The notes: generated by a model from the letters alone, not told the origin. A stretch of 64,000 nt of DNA from Camellia lanceoleosa (GCA_025200525.1 CM045762.1:126175752-126239751); one strand, 5' to 3'. Shown: positions 25,570 to 36,685, counted from the first letter of the stretch. Translations and numbers: made by a program.

Positions 25570-25852
25570 CTCCCGCTGTTCCAAAATAATAGTTCTTTTT
25601 AAGAAATCTAACTTTTTTTGGTAGTACAATTATTGTACTTTAAAAATATTGATTTTGCAAAATTACCCTTTGATAGTATATTTTTTGGGGAATATCAATT
25701 GTCATAATTGTACTTTTTGTGTTGTTAATAAATTTAAAAGAATGACAAAATATGAAATTCATATTATTTTAGTCCTTGATTTTTGAAAATGGACTAATAT
25801 TTTGGAACAATAAAAAATGGAATAAGGGACTAATATTTTAGGACGAAGGGAG
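25570..25852. mobile_element. Stowaway-like MITE
   Basis: About 283 bp. The left end reads ctcccgctgttccaaaat and the right end reads attttaggacgaagggag, imperfect inverted repeats of the CTCCCTCCGTCC type known for plant Stowaway (Tc1/mariner) MITEs. A TA dinucleotide flanks both sides (25568-25569 and 25853-25854), the expected target duplication. The interior is AT-rich and non-coding. Confidence 0.75.
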
Positions 25853-25929
25853 TACTAAACAGCATGATGAACAGAAATATATATCAAACTAAAAGATTAA
25901 AATAAGACAAGGGAGCAAACCGAAACCTG

Positions 25930-26564
25930 TGTGATATCACAGTCTCCTTAAAACAGATTCACCACCTCACCATGGGTGCTGGAGGTATGTCGGCATCTGT
26001 CTCCTAGAATAGGATGGTTGGAACCCGCTAACGCAGATGTACTTTCTGTTTAGCTCCGACGAACTGACAATGGTAGCACTCTCTCACATAAAAAGAATAA
26101 TCTAAGAGCAAACTGACTATAATCTGAGAGCCAAGAATTCTGTCTTGACAACCAAAGAAGTTAGTGTCTATTTATACACAAGGAGGGGTAGAGGAGGAGC
26201 CACCCAGCCATGAAGGCTGGCAACATATTTAGTCAAAACTAATGGAACAATTAGTGTATAAGTTATACACTCTATATACACATGTGTATATATCTGCAGC
26301 CACTTAACAAACTTGACCCAAAAAAAAATAGGTTGATGGGCCACCAATCAGACCTAGCCCAAACGTAAAATCCAAGAGGCGGCCTGGGCGGGCGAGCCCC
26401 ACGCATGTGGCAAGTTTTGCATAACCAATTTGGGCCATAGTTTGGGACCATGGCTTTGGCCCAAACCCATCCTTGAAGCATCCATAACTCCCTTCCTTCG
26501 GAAAATTTGGATGGCCCAAATGGCTCATGCCCTTATCCAAAACTTGGGATTTTAATACCCATCA
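25930..26564 (-). mobile_element. Minus-strand LTR or LTR fragment (probably solo)
   Basis: Read on the minus strand it starts TGATGGGTATTAAAATCCC, has a TATA box (TATAAATA, plus positions 26169-26176) and ends near a TGTGATATCACA word. The layout resembles a U3-R-U5 LTR with TG...CA ends. No primer-binding site, coding region or partner LTR was seen on either side. I could not find a clean 5-bp target duplication, so the ends are approximate. Confidence 0.45.
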
Positions 26565-26705
26565 ATAATTTCTTCTACAATCAATGTAGGATAAATAGTT
26601 ACACACTATTCCCAATACCTCATTCACGAGGTCAACTTTATGAAACAATTTTTCATTCAATTCTTAATAGTTTTTTGTCATTCTTTTTGTGATGTAAAGA
26701 TCTTA

Positions 26706-27121
26706 TGACGTAGGACAAAATTTTAAGAATTTTTATATCTTTAGTTTTATTTTTTTGATATATTATTTTATTAGAATTCTTGTAATTTAGTATAAATATT
26801 TAGAATTATTAGGTTTCTTAATTTGTTTTGATTTTGATTTTCTAATTTCTTAGGTTTCTTGTTTTTCAAGAATTAGATTAGTTTATTTTTTCTTAATTTG
26901 AGTTTTCTTGGTGTCCAAGAATACTTGGTTTCCAAGGTTTACATTATTATAAATAGCTATGTAAACCTCATGGCAAAAACAACTTTTATTCAACTTTTAT
27001 TCGATAATATTAAGATATTTTCTCTTCCTTGTGGATTTAAAGTTCTATTTTTCTGGTGGATTCAAAAGCCCCTTTTCATCTACTAGAACAATATCTAGTC
27101 CCCATGTATTCCGCTGCGTCA
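26706..27121 (+). repeat. 5' LTR of the TR-GAG element
   Basis: Starts TGACGTAGGAC and ends GCGTCA. It contains a TATA box (TATAAATAG, about 26948-26956). It matches the right LTR along its full length with scattered substitutions and small gaps, so the insertion is not very recent. Confidence 0.85.
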
Positions 27122-27123
27122 AG

Positions 27124-27135
27124 TGGTATCAAAGC
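27124..27135 (+). promoter_or_regulatory. Primer-binding site, initiator Met-tRNA type
   Basis: TGGTATCAAAGC differs by one base from the common plant PBS TGGTATCAGAGC and sits two bases after the LTR end. Confidence 0.8.
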
Positions 27136-27408
27136 ATAGATTCGCCTAAGTCAATGACACAAGACAATGGAGAACACACAATCCCTATTAACATTGATCA
27201 TAGGGTGGAAGCCATATGGGATGCGATTGAGGAGTATTAGCTAGAGGTGCATGAACTTCACAATAAGAGTTGTAATCTACTTGCCGATTTGGGGCTAATT
27301 GTCAACCAAACCTATAGTTGAAAGCAACTGGGCCGGAGGATTCACCCAATGCCAACCTATTAGCTTGCATTATTATGCACAAATTTCATATTTTAACGGT
27401 TCAAGTAA

Positions 27409-27975
27409 GTTTTAAAAAAAAAAGATTTTCTTGATTGGTTGCTTGATTTTGAAAATTTCTTTGAAATCATGAAGACTGCTCATGAAAAGAAGGTTATATT
27501 TTCATCCTACAAACTTGATAAAAGTGCATTGAAGTGGTGGAATGGATTAAAAGTTTATCAAGCTTGCAAAGGTAAAGACAAAATTCATTCATGGTTAATA
27601 ATGAAAAAGTTTTTAGCAACAAAATTTTCCTTTCATGATCATGAAGATATATTGTCATATACAAATCAAGATACTTTCATGAAGTTGGTAAAAAATTACA
27701 GTGAAATTGTAGTTGTAAAAGAAAAGAATTCGCATCTAAATATTATTTGTTGTGAGATTGTTTGTAAAGCTAATGAAGAAGATACAAAGTATTGTTCAAG
27801 TGTTGATAATGCATCAATACATGGTAATTTGAATATTGGGGAGAAAGTTTTACAAACAAATCATAAAAATATTGAAGAAGAAGGAGATCTAATTGAGTCC
27901 AGTAACAAAGAGAAAATAGAAGAAGAGATAATACAACCATTGTGCAACAAAGAAATTGGTAGATGCTACACTTGA
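27409..27975 (+). pseudogene. Retrotransposon Gag fragment
   Basis: An open frame upstream of and through 27975. The first in-frame ATG is only at 27469, inside the domain, and an in-frame TAA lies just upstream at 27406. The first ~60 residues after DFLDWL show the retrotransposon gag (PF03732-type) pattern: an FF at the start, EKKV, YKL, a WW pair (KWWNGL) and an SW..MKKFL..KF motif. The stretch after residue ~90 is lysine- and glutamate-rich and has lost the zinc knuckle. The true start has probably decayed. The product would be a capsid-like shell protein if made. Confidence 0.65.
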
Positions 27976-28296
27976 TATTCCAAGGTTGATAATTGAATGA
28001 TCAATTCAATCTGGGATGGTGCAACATCAAGAGAGCATGCAAATTCTACATAAAGTAAATTTGGTTGATTTTCTTGGTGTAAAGCAATTTAATTTGATTT
28101 TCAATACTTCTCTAATTGATCTTGTCAACCAGTTAAAGCATATAGAAAATAACTTTCAGAAATTAGACTTCTCTGCATATAATTTTTGGAAGATGGATAA
28201 ACAACTGAAGTATTCCAAGTATCTTTTTATTTGGCATGGACGATGGCAGATCTCTAATATGAACTCGATGACGAGTTCTTTCAAAGAAGATAAGTC

Positions 28297-28709
28297 TGAT
28301 GTAGGACAAGATTTTAAGAATTTTTATATTTTTAGTTTTAATATTTTTGATATATTATTTTATTAGAATTCTTGTAATTTAGTATAAATATTTTAGAATT
28401 ATTAGGTTTCTTAATTTGTTTTGATTTTGTTTTTCTAATTTCTTAAGTTTCCTATTTTTCAAGAATTAGATTAGTTTATTATTTCCTAATTTGAGTTTTC
28501 TTGATGTCTAAGAATACTTGGTCTCTACAGTTTACATTATTATAAATAGCTATATAAGTCTCATGGCAAAGACAACTTTTATTTAATAATATTAAGATAT
28601 TTTCTCTTCCTTGTGAATTCAAGGTTCTATTTTTCTTGTGGATTCAAGAGCCCTTTCGTCTACTAGAATAATATCTAGTCCATGTGTATTTATTTCGCTA
28701 CGTGCGTCA
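28297..28709 (+). repeat. 3' LTR of the TR-GAG element
   Basis: Starts TGATGTAGGAC directly after the purine-rich tract and ends CGTGCGTCA. It is a full-length match of the left LTR. The flanking TCTTG pairs with TCTTA on the other side. Confidence 0.85.
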
Positions 28710-30393
28710 TCTTGCTACAAAGAATCTAAACCTATTTGATCTCATCTCAATCAGTGGCTGAAATCTACTTTAATTTCACATTAAAATCATCATAAAATTA
28801 TTTATTCCCAACAACGTCAAATTGAAGGAGTTTTGAGAAGCCCCTTGTGTCCAGCGTTGCAAATAGTAGACAAGTATGAGTCTCTCATTTTAGCCGGTTA
28901 TGCGCAGGATAGAGTAATAGAGAAAATTACATAATAGTGTATTTTAAAAAATTTAATTACAATAAATGATAAAGTTCATCAATAGTAATAATCAAAGTCA
29001 TAAACTTTTCAATAAATCTGTAATTATTTTTTAAAACTACACTGAACGATAATTTTTCCAAAGTAATATTATATATTCAGAATTTTTATTCAAAATATTA
29101 CAATTTAAATAGTCAATATATAAACTTATCATTACATTTTTTGGATCACAATCATCATTTCTTATCGAGAAATTTAGTCAAAATCCCTCCATTGAACCAT
29201 TATTTGATAAAAATGACAGTCCAATTTATTTTGCTTCAAAAATCTCCTAAAGAGAAAACACATAATTGAATAAGGACAAAATAAAATATCTCTTTTTTTT
29301 TTTCCCCTTGGATAACATTGCCAGAGTAATATGTTACTGTCAAACAGAATAATAGTCAAACAAAATAACATGTTATTGTGAAACCGAATAACATGTTACT
29401 ATTTTTATTTATATCAATTTTGACGGTAATAATTTTTTTTTTTTTTTAATTTCATAGTCAACATAAATCTTATTTAATAGATCTTGATGAAAGGATTTTA
29501 AAAATATTAATTTTATTAAAAACTGAAATTTACATCAAAAGTTATATTATTTTAATATTTAATATTTTGATAATAATGGTATGTGTTTGACTTTTCAAGA
29601 AAAAAAAATGTGTGTCTATCTTTAATGCATTAAAGTTTTATTATGAGTGAGTTTTGACAAAGTTTATTGACAAAGTTTTTATCCTACATTACTTTATTGA
29701 CAAAGTTTTTGAATATTTAGAAAGGTCTTACTAATGACAACCCTACGAATTATCAGGTCTATTTTGATAATTTAAAAAATAATAAAAAAAATCAAAAAGT
29801 GATTAAAAAACAGCAGTCAAACATTCCAATAATTTACGATTTTTTATATAATTACAAAAATTTATTCTCAAACAAATTAATTCATTTTCATCTCAAAGAA
29901 AAATCAAAAACTAACTTTAAAAAGTCAATTTTCAAAGGAGACCGCAATAACAAGCACAAAATGTTAAAATAATTTAATCATAATACACTTTTTCACATGT
30001 ACCAAAATATTTTTACATATTTTTATACGCTTTCATATATTTTTTTTGACACTACCAGTCTCTTTGGGAAGAAGTGTGGTTGTTGTGCCTTGCGCATAGC
30101 TCAATCAGACACATTTCGCATCATATGTGATACTTCAAATCATTTATATTTTTAGAGTGTATTACAGAGTATATATTTAGAAAAAATTAAATTAATCGAA
30201 TATCAGTAAAATTTTCATTAAATAATATTTATATTTAATTTTATATTTAAAATCATATTTATTATTCATTTTTATAGATACAAATATAATTTAATGAAAA
30301 TATTACGGACACTTAATCAACTTTTATAGGTATAATCTAATTAATATATTGTAAAAAAAAATGAACGACTCATACATATTATCAAATTAAGGT
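28710..30393. other. AT-rich intergenic stretch
   Basis: No gene, element end or strong repeat found. There is a short local repetition of aataacatgtta words around 29325-29400 and homopolymer T and A tracts. Confidence 0.5.
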
Positions 30394-31182
30394 CTGGTTT
30401 GGGTACTCCAGAAAAAGTTAAAAAGTCAAAAAGTTACTCAAAAAATTAAAAAATTATCACTATTCACCCAATAAAAATATTAAAAAATTAATTTTACATA
30501 ATTAAAAAATTAATTTTACACAATTTTCCTTTTCAAACAATCATAAAGGCAGAGCAGGCGGGGCATTGTTGTGGGAAAAATTGCACTTTTTTAGATGTAC
30601 ACATACGGTCCTGTTCGGTCTGTGAGGGCCATCACGGGTCTCGTTTTAATAATCTGAACCGTTCAATGTATAGAACTCGTTGAGTATTATATATATGTCA
30701 AAATCACGTTGATCGGATATCGGTAACTATATGATCAAATAAGTTAAAATTTATAAAATGGATGGTGTTATAGTCAACGGTTGAAAAAAAAAACTAATCC
30801 GATCAGATAGCTATCGATATCCGATCAACGTAATTTTTTACAAACATATAGTACTCGACGAGTTCTACACATTAAATGGTTTTGATTAGCAAAACGGAAC
30901 CCGTGGTAAGCCCTCACGGGCTGAACAACACCTTCAATTCACTGCCCGAAAACAAGGAATCATCTCCCCCTCCCCCACTCTGCACACACTGTTCCTCACC
31001 GTATAGCTATTCCATCACTTTCATCACAATTTTCTCCTACACACTAATTTATATAATTTTTAATACACATTTTTTTATAAAAAGTTAAAAAATTAACTCA
31101 AACATCTATATTTTTTTCCTTAACTTTTTAATCTAAAAAAACAAAAAATACACTTATTTATGACACCCTAAACAACCTCAAA
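30394..31182. mobile_element. AT-rich TIR element, copy 1, containing a fold-back MITE
   Basis: The left arm (ggtttgggta... then aaaaagtcaaaaagttactc) and right arm (aatacacattttttt...aaagttaaaaaatta, ending ccctaaacaacc) match the arms around the second fold-back MITE at 35741-35950 and 55267-55530. The outer ends form weak inverted repeats (GGTTGTTTAGGGTG against GGTTTGGGTA). Ends are approximate and no clean target duplication was found. The class is uncertain; a hAT-like origin is a guess. Confidence 0.45.
30612..30927. mobile_element. Fold-back MITE, copy 1
   Basis: About 316 bp with very long imperfect inverted repeats. The left arm begins tgttcggtctgtgaggg and the right arm ends ccctcacgggctgaaca. 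Pairing continues inward through a tagaactcgttgagtat / atagtactcgacgagttcta pair and a cgttgatcggatatcg / cgatatccgatcaacg pair. There is no coding capacity. The second copy lies at 35951. Confidence 0.75.
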
Positions 31183-31301
31183 CTCGAAATGAGTCTTATT
31201 GGACGAATAACCGTAACAGTTATGCACAAGACACAATTATTGTACATTATTGTCCTACTCCCTTAAAGCTATTTTTTTAACATTTTTATACCAAAAATTT
31301 G

Positions 31302-31446
31302 CCCTGTTTGGTGAAAGTTATTAGAAACTAAAAAGCTAATAATCAAAAAAAACTAAGTTAATAATACCTCTCTTAATTTTTAGATAACTAATTTTTTTAA
31401 ACTTATTTTAGTTATTTCTTCCTAATAAACACTACTAATCAAAGGG
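31302..31446. mobile_element. Possible small MITE (145 bp)
   Basis: The left end CCCTGTTTGGTG and the right end (complement CCCTTTGATTAG) are similar and enclose an AT-rich core rich in aactaa words. No target duplication is visible, so this is tentative. Confidence 0.3.
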
Positions 31447-31459
31447 CCTTTTGAGTTGA

Positions 31460-32020
31460 TTTCTTTGAGTTGGTGCCGTTGGCTGACACAAAAAATTAAT
31501 ATTTTATAGCATTACTTGAGTTGGTTGAATTTATTGACGCAAAAGATAAACCTTTTGCGTCGGCAAACTTGTGCCAACACAAAAAGCTAGACCTTTTTGT
31601 ATCGGTAATTGATGCCACAGTAACAAAAATATTTTTATACTCAAGATATATATATATTTACTTGATTAAATTTAATAACTATATTTGTTTATACATATAC
31701 TTTTATATTAATATTGAGTGTATATATTATAAATAATATATATCTCATTTAAAATCAGAGAGAGATATTGTGGTGTAGTGGGCTAAGTGTGGTACGTTAA
31801 GTTCAAGTTACCTGGATGGATGAAGTGGTTTCAAATCTTGGGTTAGATTTTTTAAAACATTTAACCAAACTTACGTCTCCAAAAATTAGAACTTTTTTGC
31901 GTCGGCAACTTGCTGATTCAAAAACTTTTTGCGACCAGACCAGTTTCATCCCTCAAGTTGCCATCGCAGCACCGTCACAAAAACGTTTTGCGACGGCACG
32001 TTATCAACTCGGAAACCCTC
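31460..32020. mobile_element. CACTA-like subterminal remnant
   Basis: The motif ttttgcgtcggca or ttttgcgacggca recurs near 31553, 31898 and 31987, with a broken version near 31925 and an inverted one (gacgcaaaag) near 31531. Clusters of short GCGACGG-type motifs are typical of the subterminal regions of plant CACTA transposons. No CACTA terminal repeat or transposase was found. Confidence 0.3.
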
Positions 32021-32154
32021 TTTTTTAATAATGAAATTATAAGTAAAAATTGAACCAAACAATCCATTACAAACTTTCCAATTAAAATAATTAACAATCA
32101 CCTCTTTTACGCTGTAATAAACACCCTATTAACACGTAGGATATTAGAGAAAGG

Positions 32155-32545
32155 AGAAGGATCCCCTCCAATCCAGATTTTGGATTGGAGGGCACTGTTT
32201 GGGTCCATGAGACCTCCCACGGGTCTTATTTCGATGATTCAAATCATTGATTTTGTCGAGTATTTCATGTATTTTATTCACACAAAAAATAAGGTCATCT
32301 GATAATTATAACTTGTTCAATTTTTTACTAAAAAGATAGATAACAATTATATTTTTAAAAATAAATCATATATTTTTTTAGTTACAAATATAATAAATTG
32401 AACAAGTTACAGTTATCAAATCGATTTAATTTTTTTTATAGACAAAATATACGAAATGTCTAATAAAATAAATAATTCAAATTATTAAAATAAAACATGT
32501 AATAAATCTCACGAATCCAAATAACGTCCGCCAATTACGTTATGC
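32155..32545. mobile_element. Fold-back MITE, second family
   Basis: A left arm around 32190-32280 (gtttgggtccatgagacc...ttgtcgagtatttcatg) pairs imperfectly with a right arm around 32440-32535 (cgaaatgtctaata...aatctcacgaatccaaata). A short separate hairpin with a 12-bp perfect stem (32164-32175 with 32181-32192, loop of 5) sits at the left edge. No coding frame. Confidence 0.5.
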
Positions 32546-34668
32546 GTACATAAATTTTGAATCACAATAATACAGTCAAGATCTAACCACCACTCACTCC
32601 ACCATTTCTTTCCCCCTTGTTACCTTCCAACCATCTCTGTTCGATTTATTTTTTTAGAACTTAATTAATTTTTTATGTGTAATTAGTGAGCTTCCACCCT
32701 TCTCTCTCTCTTCGATAATTTTGTTTAAGCTTTCAAACTTCAAAGATGCTCACAACAATGTCGGCAAAGAAGCCTCTATTTTTAATATCTAAAAAAAAAT
32801 AAGAAAATAAGAAATATGGATCTTGCTCCCAAAAAAAAAAAAAAATGTTCTTTAGTTTACAATGGACATCATATATAATCCTATCATAAAATTACTTAAG
32901 TAAACACAAATTGGCATAAGTCTTAAATTTTCATGAACTTATGAGAATTTGTATTCAATTTACATATTTTTATAACATCACTTATGTGCATTGATGAAAA
33001 CTTACATAATTTTATGGTAAGGTTGCATACAATGTGCATTGCACACCGGAACATTTTTCTCAGAATAAAATAAAAATAAAATAAAGAGTAATATTATACA
33101 AACAGAAAAAAATATATATAAAAAATTTGTACAGAATGATGTGACACTATTATAAGCCTATCAGTTAAAAAAGAATTCATCAAGTTGACTATTAAATATA
33201 TAAATACTACTGTCAATCACTATCACTACCACTACTATATTATTTTTGTGACAGATTTTGTATAAAGTTTCTGTAAGACCAAAAATTAACTAACTCAATA
33301 TATTTTTTGTCAAAAAAATACACTTTTTATTAAATTCAACATATTTTTTATTAAAATTAATATAACTTTTAATATTTTCATTTATTTTTAAAATAAATTT
33401 TATTTTAATTTCAATATTAAACAATGTGAGGACCCTCATTAATCTTTAAAACATTTGCCAAGAAATATAAAAGAAAGGAGAATACAAACCATTGTTGATC
33501 TAACGTGACCATCAATCATTAAAGCACATATACATATGCACACTCCTTCATTTGACCAAATATATATAGGCCTAGGGACACGTGTTTCTTTCCCATTAGT
33601 AAACCGACACCCATTGCAATTTTTTTTTCTTCCTCGTTTGGGTTTTTAAATTGTTGAATATTTTTGTCCCTAGAGGTAGAAGTCTCTTCAAATCAAAGCT
33701 TGGAAGGAATCATATATAGGGAGAGGTGGTTGGTGATTTAAGTTAACCCAATTTTTTATTATCATTTTCTTATTATTATTTGTGGTGGAACAGTTGAGCG
33801 TGTGTCAGATTTTTATTAGTTTTCCTCTGCAAGATTTTTAAATTTTGGATTATAGAAGCATAAAATACAGGAGTAGTTGAGACGAGAATTAGCCTAAAAT
33901 AACTTATTAAAAGATAAAATAGGTTGAAATAATTAATAAAATAAAATATTATATTAAATTCCTAGGTTATGTTTGGAACAAACTTTTTGGGTTAAAATAG
34001 TTTTAAAAAGACTAAATAGGCTAAAATCAATGAAATAAAATGGCACATCAAAATAATAATCATGTTACTTTTTCTCTTATAAAAATCAAAAAAGTTTAAA
34101 AAATTCATTTCAAACGAGGATTTTTAGTCCCAAACTAAAATAATTAAAAAGTCAAAAAATTAAAAAGGCAAAAAGTCAACTCACATTCCTAGCGAAGGCA
34201 TAATCATGTCACTTTTTCTCTCATAACCATCGAATCAACTGCACAAAAAATAAATATAAATAAATAACCCAATCAACTTTCCAAACACAACTAGTTTAGC
34301 CAAGCTAAAATAATCAAAAAGTCAAATATGTAAATAATCAACTAAAATAGTTAATTTCTTAGACAAGGCCGCGATGTATTAAAATTTGACATAAGTACAT
34401 AAATTTCCTCTCCAATAATAGTAAAATTAATATAGATAATAGAGGCTTCTTTGGCAATTGGCCAAAATAGTAAAAATCAAAATGTAATTACAAAAAAGTC
34501 AAGTATATCTTTTCGTTAAAAATAAAAAAGTTAATTAAAATAGTCAATTCTTAAAATAACTTAAAACATAAAATGTTGCTCTTTTGCTCTTAACCAAACT
34601 CACATGGTCATTGTTGCATGACCATAACGATTATCTCATGCCCTAATTTTTCTAACTTTTTTCAATTT
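32546..34668. other. AT-rich intergenic stretch
   Basis: No supportable gene. A sequence around 33965-34190 has AT-rich arms with aaaaagtcaaaaaatt words like those of the TIR element above and could be a decayed relative. Nothing else was recognised. Confidence 0.5.
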
Positions 34669-34845
34669 TGTTATGAGAGCAAGATAAATAGAGGAGAGAA
34701 GAGAGAAGAAAACTCGGTATTGAATTGAATGAATAAATAATGCATGCAGAGCTCCTTTATATAGGAGGCAAACCTAAATATGGAAAACACAACTATTGTA
34801 ATACAATCATATAGAATATATACATAATATATAATATATTCGACA
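34669..34845 (-). repeat. 3' LTR of the copia element
   Basis: The minus strand begins TGTCGAATATATTATATA directly after a CTTGAAGGGG polypurine tract (plus 34846-34855). It contains a TATATAAAGGAG TATA box. A CA end at 34669 gives about 177 bp, though that end is tentative because no partner LTR is in the window. Confidence 0.55.
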
Positions 34846-35740
34846 CCCCTTCAAGTTTAAGGTGGTAATGCAGATCAACTTAAGCTTGGAAAGTATATCA
34901 AAAAGCATCCTAGAGGATGAGCCTTGGTGAAGATATTGGTTGTCTAATCGGCAAAGGAACAAAGAAAAGACGAACAAAGTGTCACTAATAACATGCTATC
35001 GATGAAGTGACAATCAATCTCAATATGCTTGGTGTGATCATGGAAAATATCATTATGTGCAATCTAAATAGCTCTCTGATTGTCACAATGCAGATTACTG
35101 GCAGCAGGATGAGAAACCCCCATATCATAAAAAAGCCAATGAAGCTACACAAGCTCCTAACTAGTGTTAGTAAGAGCACAATACTCAGCCTCAATACTAG
35201 AACAAGTAGTAAGAGTTTGCTTCTTGTTACGCTAGGCAATGAGTGCATCACCCAAGAAGAAGCAAAACCCTGTAGTAGAACAACGGTTAGTAGGATCCCT
35301 TGCTCAATCCACATCAAAAAATGCATGTAATTGTAAAGAAGAATGAGTAGAGTAGTGAAGACCATGAAACATAATGTCTTTGAGATAATGCAAAATGTAA
35401 ACCAGAGCATCATAGTGCAGAGAGTGAGGAGCAGCCATGAACTAACTAATAATGTAAACAGCATAAGCAATGTCTGGATGAGTAATTGTAAGGTAGATAA
35501 GATTGACAACTAGCTAATGATATAAAGTAACATCAGTGTGAGACGAATCTAAGAATCAACTAGAGTAGAGGCAATCTTGCAAACAGTAAGACAAGCATAA
35601 GCCAAGAGATCAGAAGTATACTTAGCCTAGGAGAGAAAGTAATAAGAGGGATCATAAAAGATTTCCAAGCCGAGGAAGTAGCCAAGAAAACCCAAATCCT
35701 TCATCTCAAACTGGCAACTGATGAACTGTTTGAGACTAAG
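34669..35740 (-). mobile_element. Ty1-copia element, 3' portion (RT end, RNase H, LTR)
   Basis: On the minus strand the RT C-terminus (QFEMKDLGFLGYFLGLEI near 35650-35720) is followed by RNase H motifs (GFCFFLGDALIA, KKQTLTTCSSIEAEYCAL, about 35150-35260), then a polypurine tract and an LTR. Several tryptophan codons read TGA or TAG (for example in DVD-ARDPTN and in LIA-RNKKQ), so the element is dead. These G-to-A type changes fit deamination of methylated cytosine. The upstream RT half lies 19.8 kb away at 55531-56215 because later insertions split it. Confidence 0.85.
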
Positions 35741-35950
35741 TGTTTGTTTAGCATCTTATATAAAAGACAACAAGTCAAAAAGTTACTAAAAAAATCAAAA
35801 AATTATCACTATTCACAAAAATATATATATATATATATATATAACAAATTTACACAGGCCAAGTATAAGCCAATTGTGTATTGAAGTGATAGTAAGTGAT
35901 GGTACAAATTTACACAGGTAGGTGCATAAAAAATTTACATAGGATGATGT
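35741..35950. mobile_element. AT-rich TIR element, copy 2, left arm
   Basis: Begins at the break in the copia RT. It matches the left arm at 30394 (aagtcaaaaagttact, attatcactattcac). It includes a 22-bp TA microsatellite around 35820-35842 and a local duplication of aaatttacacagg. The flanking words gactaag (left) and cctaaag (right, 55524-55530) may be the target duplication. Confidence 0.5.
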
Positions 35951-36240
35951 TGTTCGGCCCGTGAGGGCCCATCACGGGTCCCATTTTGATAATCTAAACT
36001 GTTCAATGTGTAAAACTCGTTGAGTACTATATTCCTATAAAAAAATCACATTGATCAGATATCGATAGCTATATGATCAAATCAGTTTTGTATAATAAAA
36101 AAAATGGACGGTGAATAAATTAACGGTTGACAAAAAACTGATCCAATGAGATAGTTATCGATATCCGATCAACTTGATTTTTTATAAGCATATAGTACTC
36201 GACGAGTTCTACACATTGAACGGGGCCCGTAGTGGGCCCC
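35951..36240. mobile_element. Fold-back MITE, copy 2, interrupted by the 19-kb retrotransposon
   Basis: Starts tgttcggcccgtgaggg and follows copy 1 through the gactcgttgagtactat and ttatcgatatccgatcaac arms. It ends within the right terminal repeat at gtagtgggcccc, where the LTR begins. A gggccaaaca word resembling the continuation lies just after the distal LTR, at about 55267. Confidence 0.7.
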
Positions 36241-36614
36241 TGTAGACACCCCATTTTTGACCGTCCTCAAGACTTGGACGTCACCGTTGGAACACTCGGT
36301 GATTATCCATGTTTGTGTTCGTTTGGAGTTCCCGGAGTTCTCGGCTCGCGCGCCGTGCCTCAGGATCTCCGAACTCGACCGTTTGTGTTTGGTTTTGCAC
36401 CAAACACTTGTGTTTTGCCTTGGAAGGGCAGGGGATGCTTTATGAGGCATCCCCACACACCACCGGCTGGGGCTAGAGGCCACCGGCTGGCTGTAGTTGT
36501 CACCGGCACTATATTGTGCCGGTCGGCACTGTTTTGGGCGAAATGACCATTTTGCCCTGCCACCACTGCACTACTTGGTGAGATATTTTCTCACAGCTGT
36601 ATGCAACTTGTTTC

Positions 36615-36638
36615 CCCTCCATACACGTGTATGGAGGG
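36615..36638 (+). promoter_or_regulatory. 24-nt perfect palindrome with G-box core
   Basis: The half-site CCCTCCATACAC is followed directly by its exact reverse complement, putting CACGTG at the centre. An identical copy lies at 51970-51993. It sits about 40 bp upstream of the LTR TATA box. CACGTG is the classical plant bHLH/bZIP binding core. Regulatory use is inferred. Confidence 0.5.
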
Positions 36639-36676
36639 ATGAGCTTGCTTAGTGGCCAAGCTTGTAAGCTTTTGGC

Positions 36677-36685
36677 CTATAAGAG
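36677..36685 (+). promoter_or_regulatory. LTR TATA box
   Basis: CTATAAGAG, repeated at 52032-52040 in the 3' LTR. It is placed about 440 bp into the LTR, between a G-box palindrome and the likely transcript start. Confidence 0.5.

Larger units (their letters stand above)
26706..28709 (+). mobile_element. Complete small non-autonomous LTR retrotransposon with gag only (TR-GAG type)
   Basis: Two direct LTRs of about 416 and 413 bp, each TG...CA, enclose 1.2 kb. The initiator-Met-tRNA type primer-binding site TGGTATCAAAGC (27124-27135) lies two bases after the left LTR. A purine-rich tract lies just before the right LTR. Target duplications are TCTTA on the left and TCTTG on the right, four of five matching. 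The interior keeps the N-terminal part of gag and a C-terminal shred near 28255-28300 (MTSSFKEDKSD) resembling the end of gypsy polyproteins. Protease, RT and integrase are missing. It would depend on proteins from a full-length relative. Confidence 0.85.

Noticed and set aside
26272..26540. Minus-strand frames with Trp/Pro-rich sequence
   Set aside because: Lie within an LTR-like segment with a TATA box; no protein similarity.
31302..31446. 8-bp hAT target duplication around the small MITE
   Set aside because: The flanking octamers (aaaatttg and ccttttga) do not match.
35007..35509. Leucine-rich 174-residue minus frame and overlapping plus frame
   Set aside because: They are out-of-frame readings of copia RNase H; the true frame shows the RNase H motifs.
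36232..36546. Frames in the first 300 bp of each giant LTR (also 51318-51977)
   Set aside because: Non-coding LTR; frames differ between the two LTRs because of small indels and show no domain.
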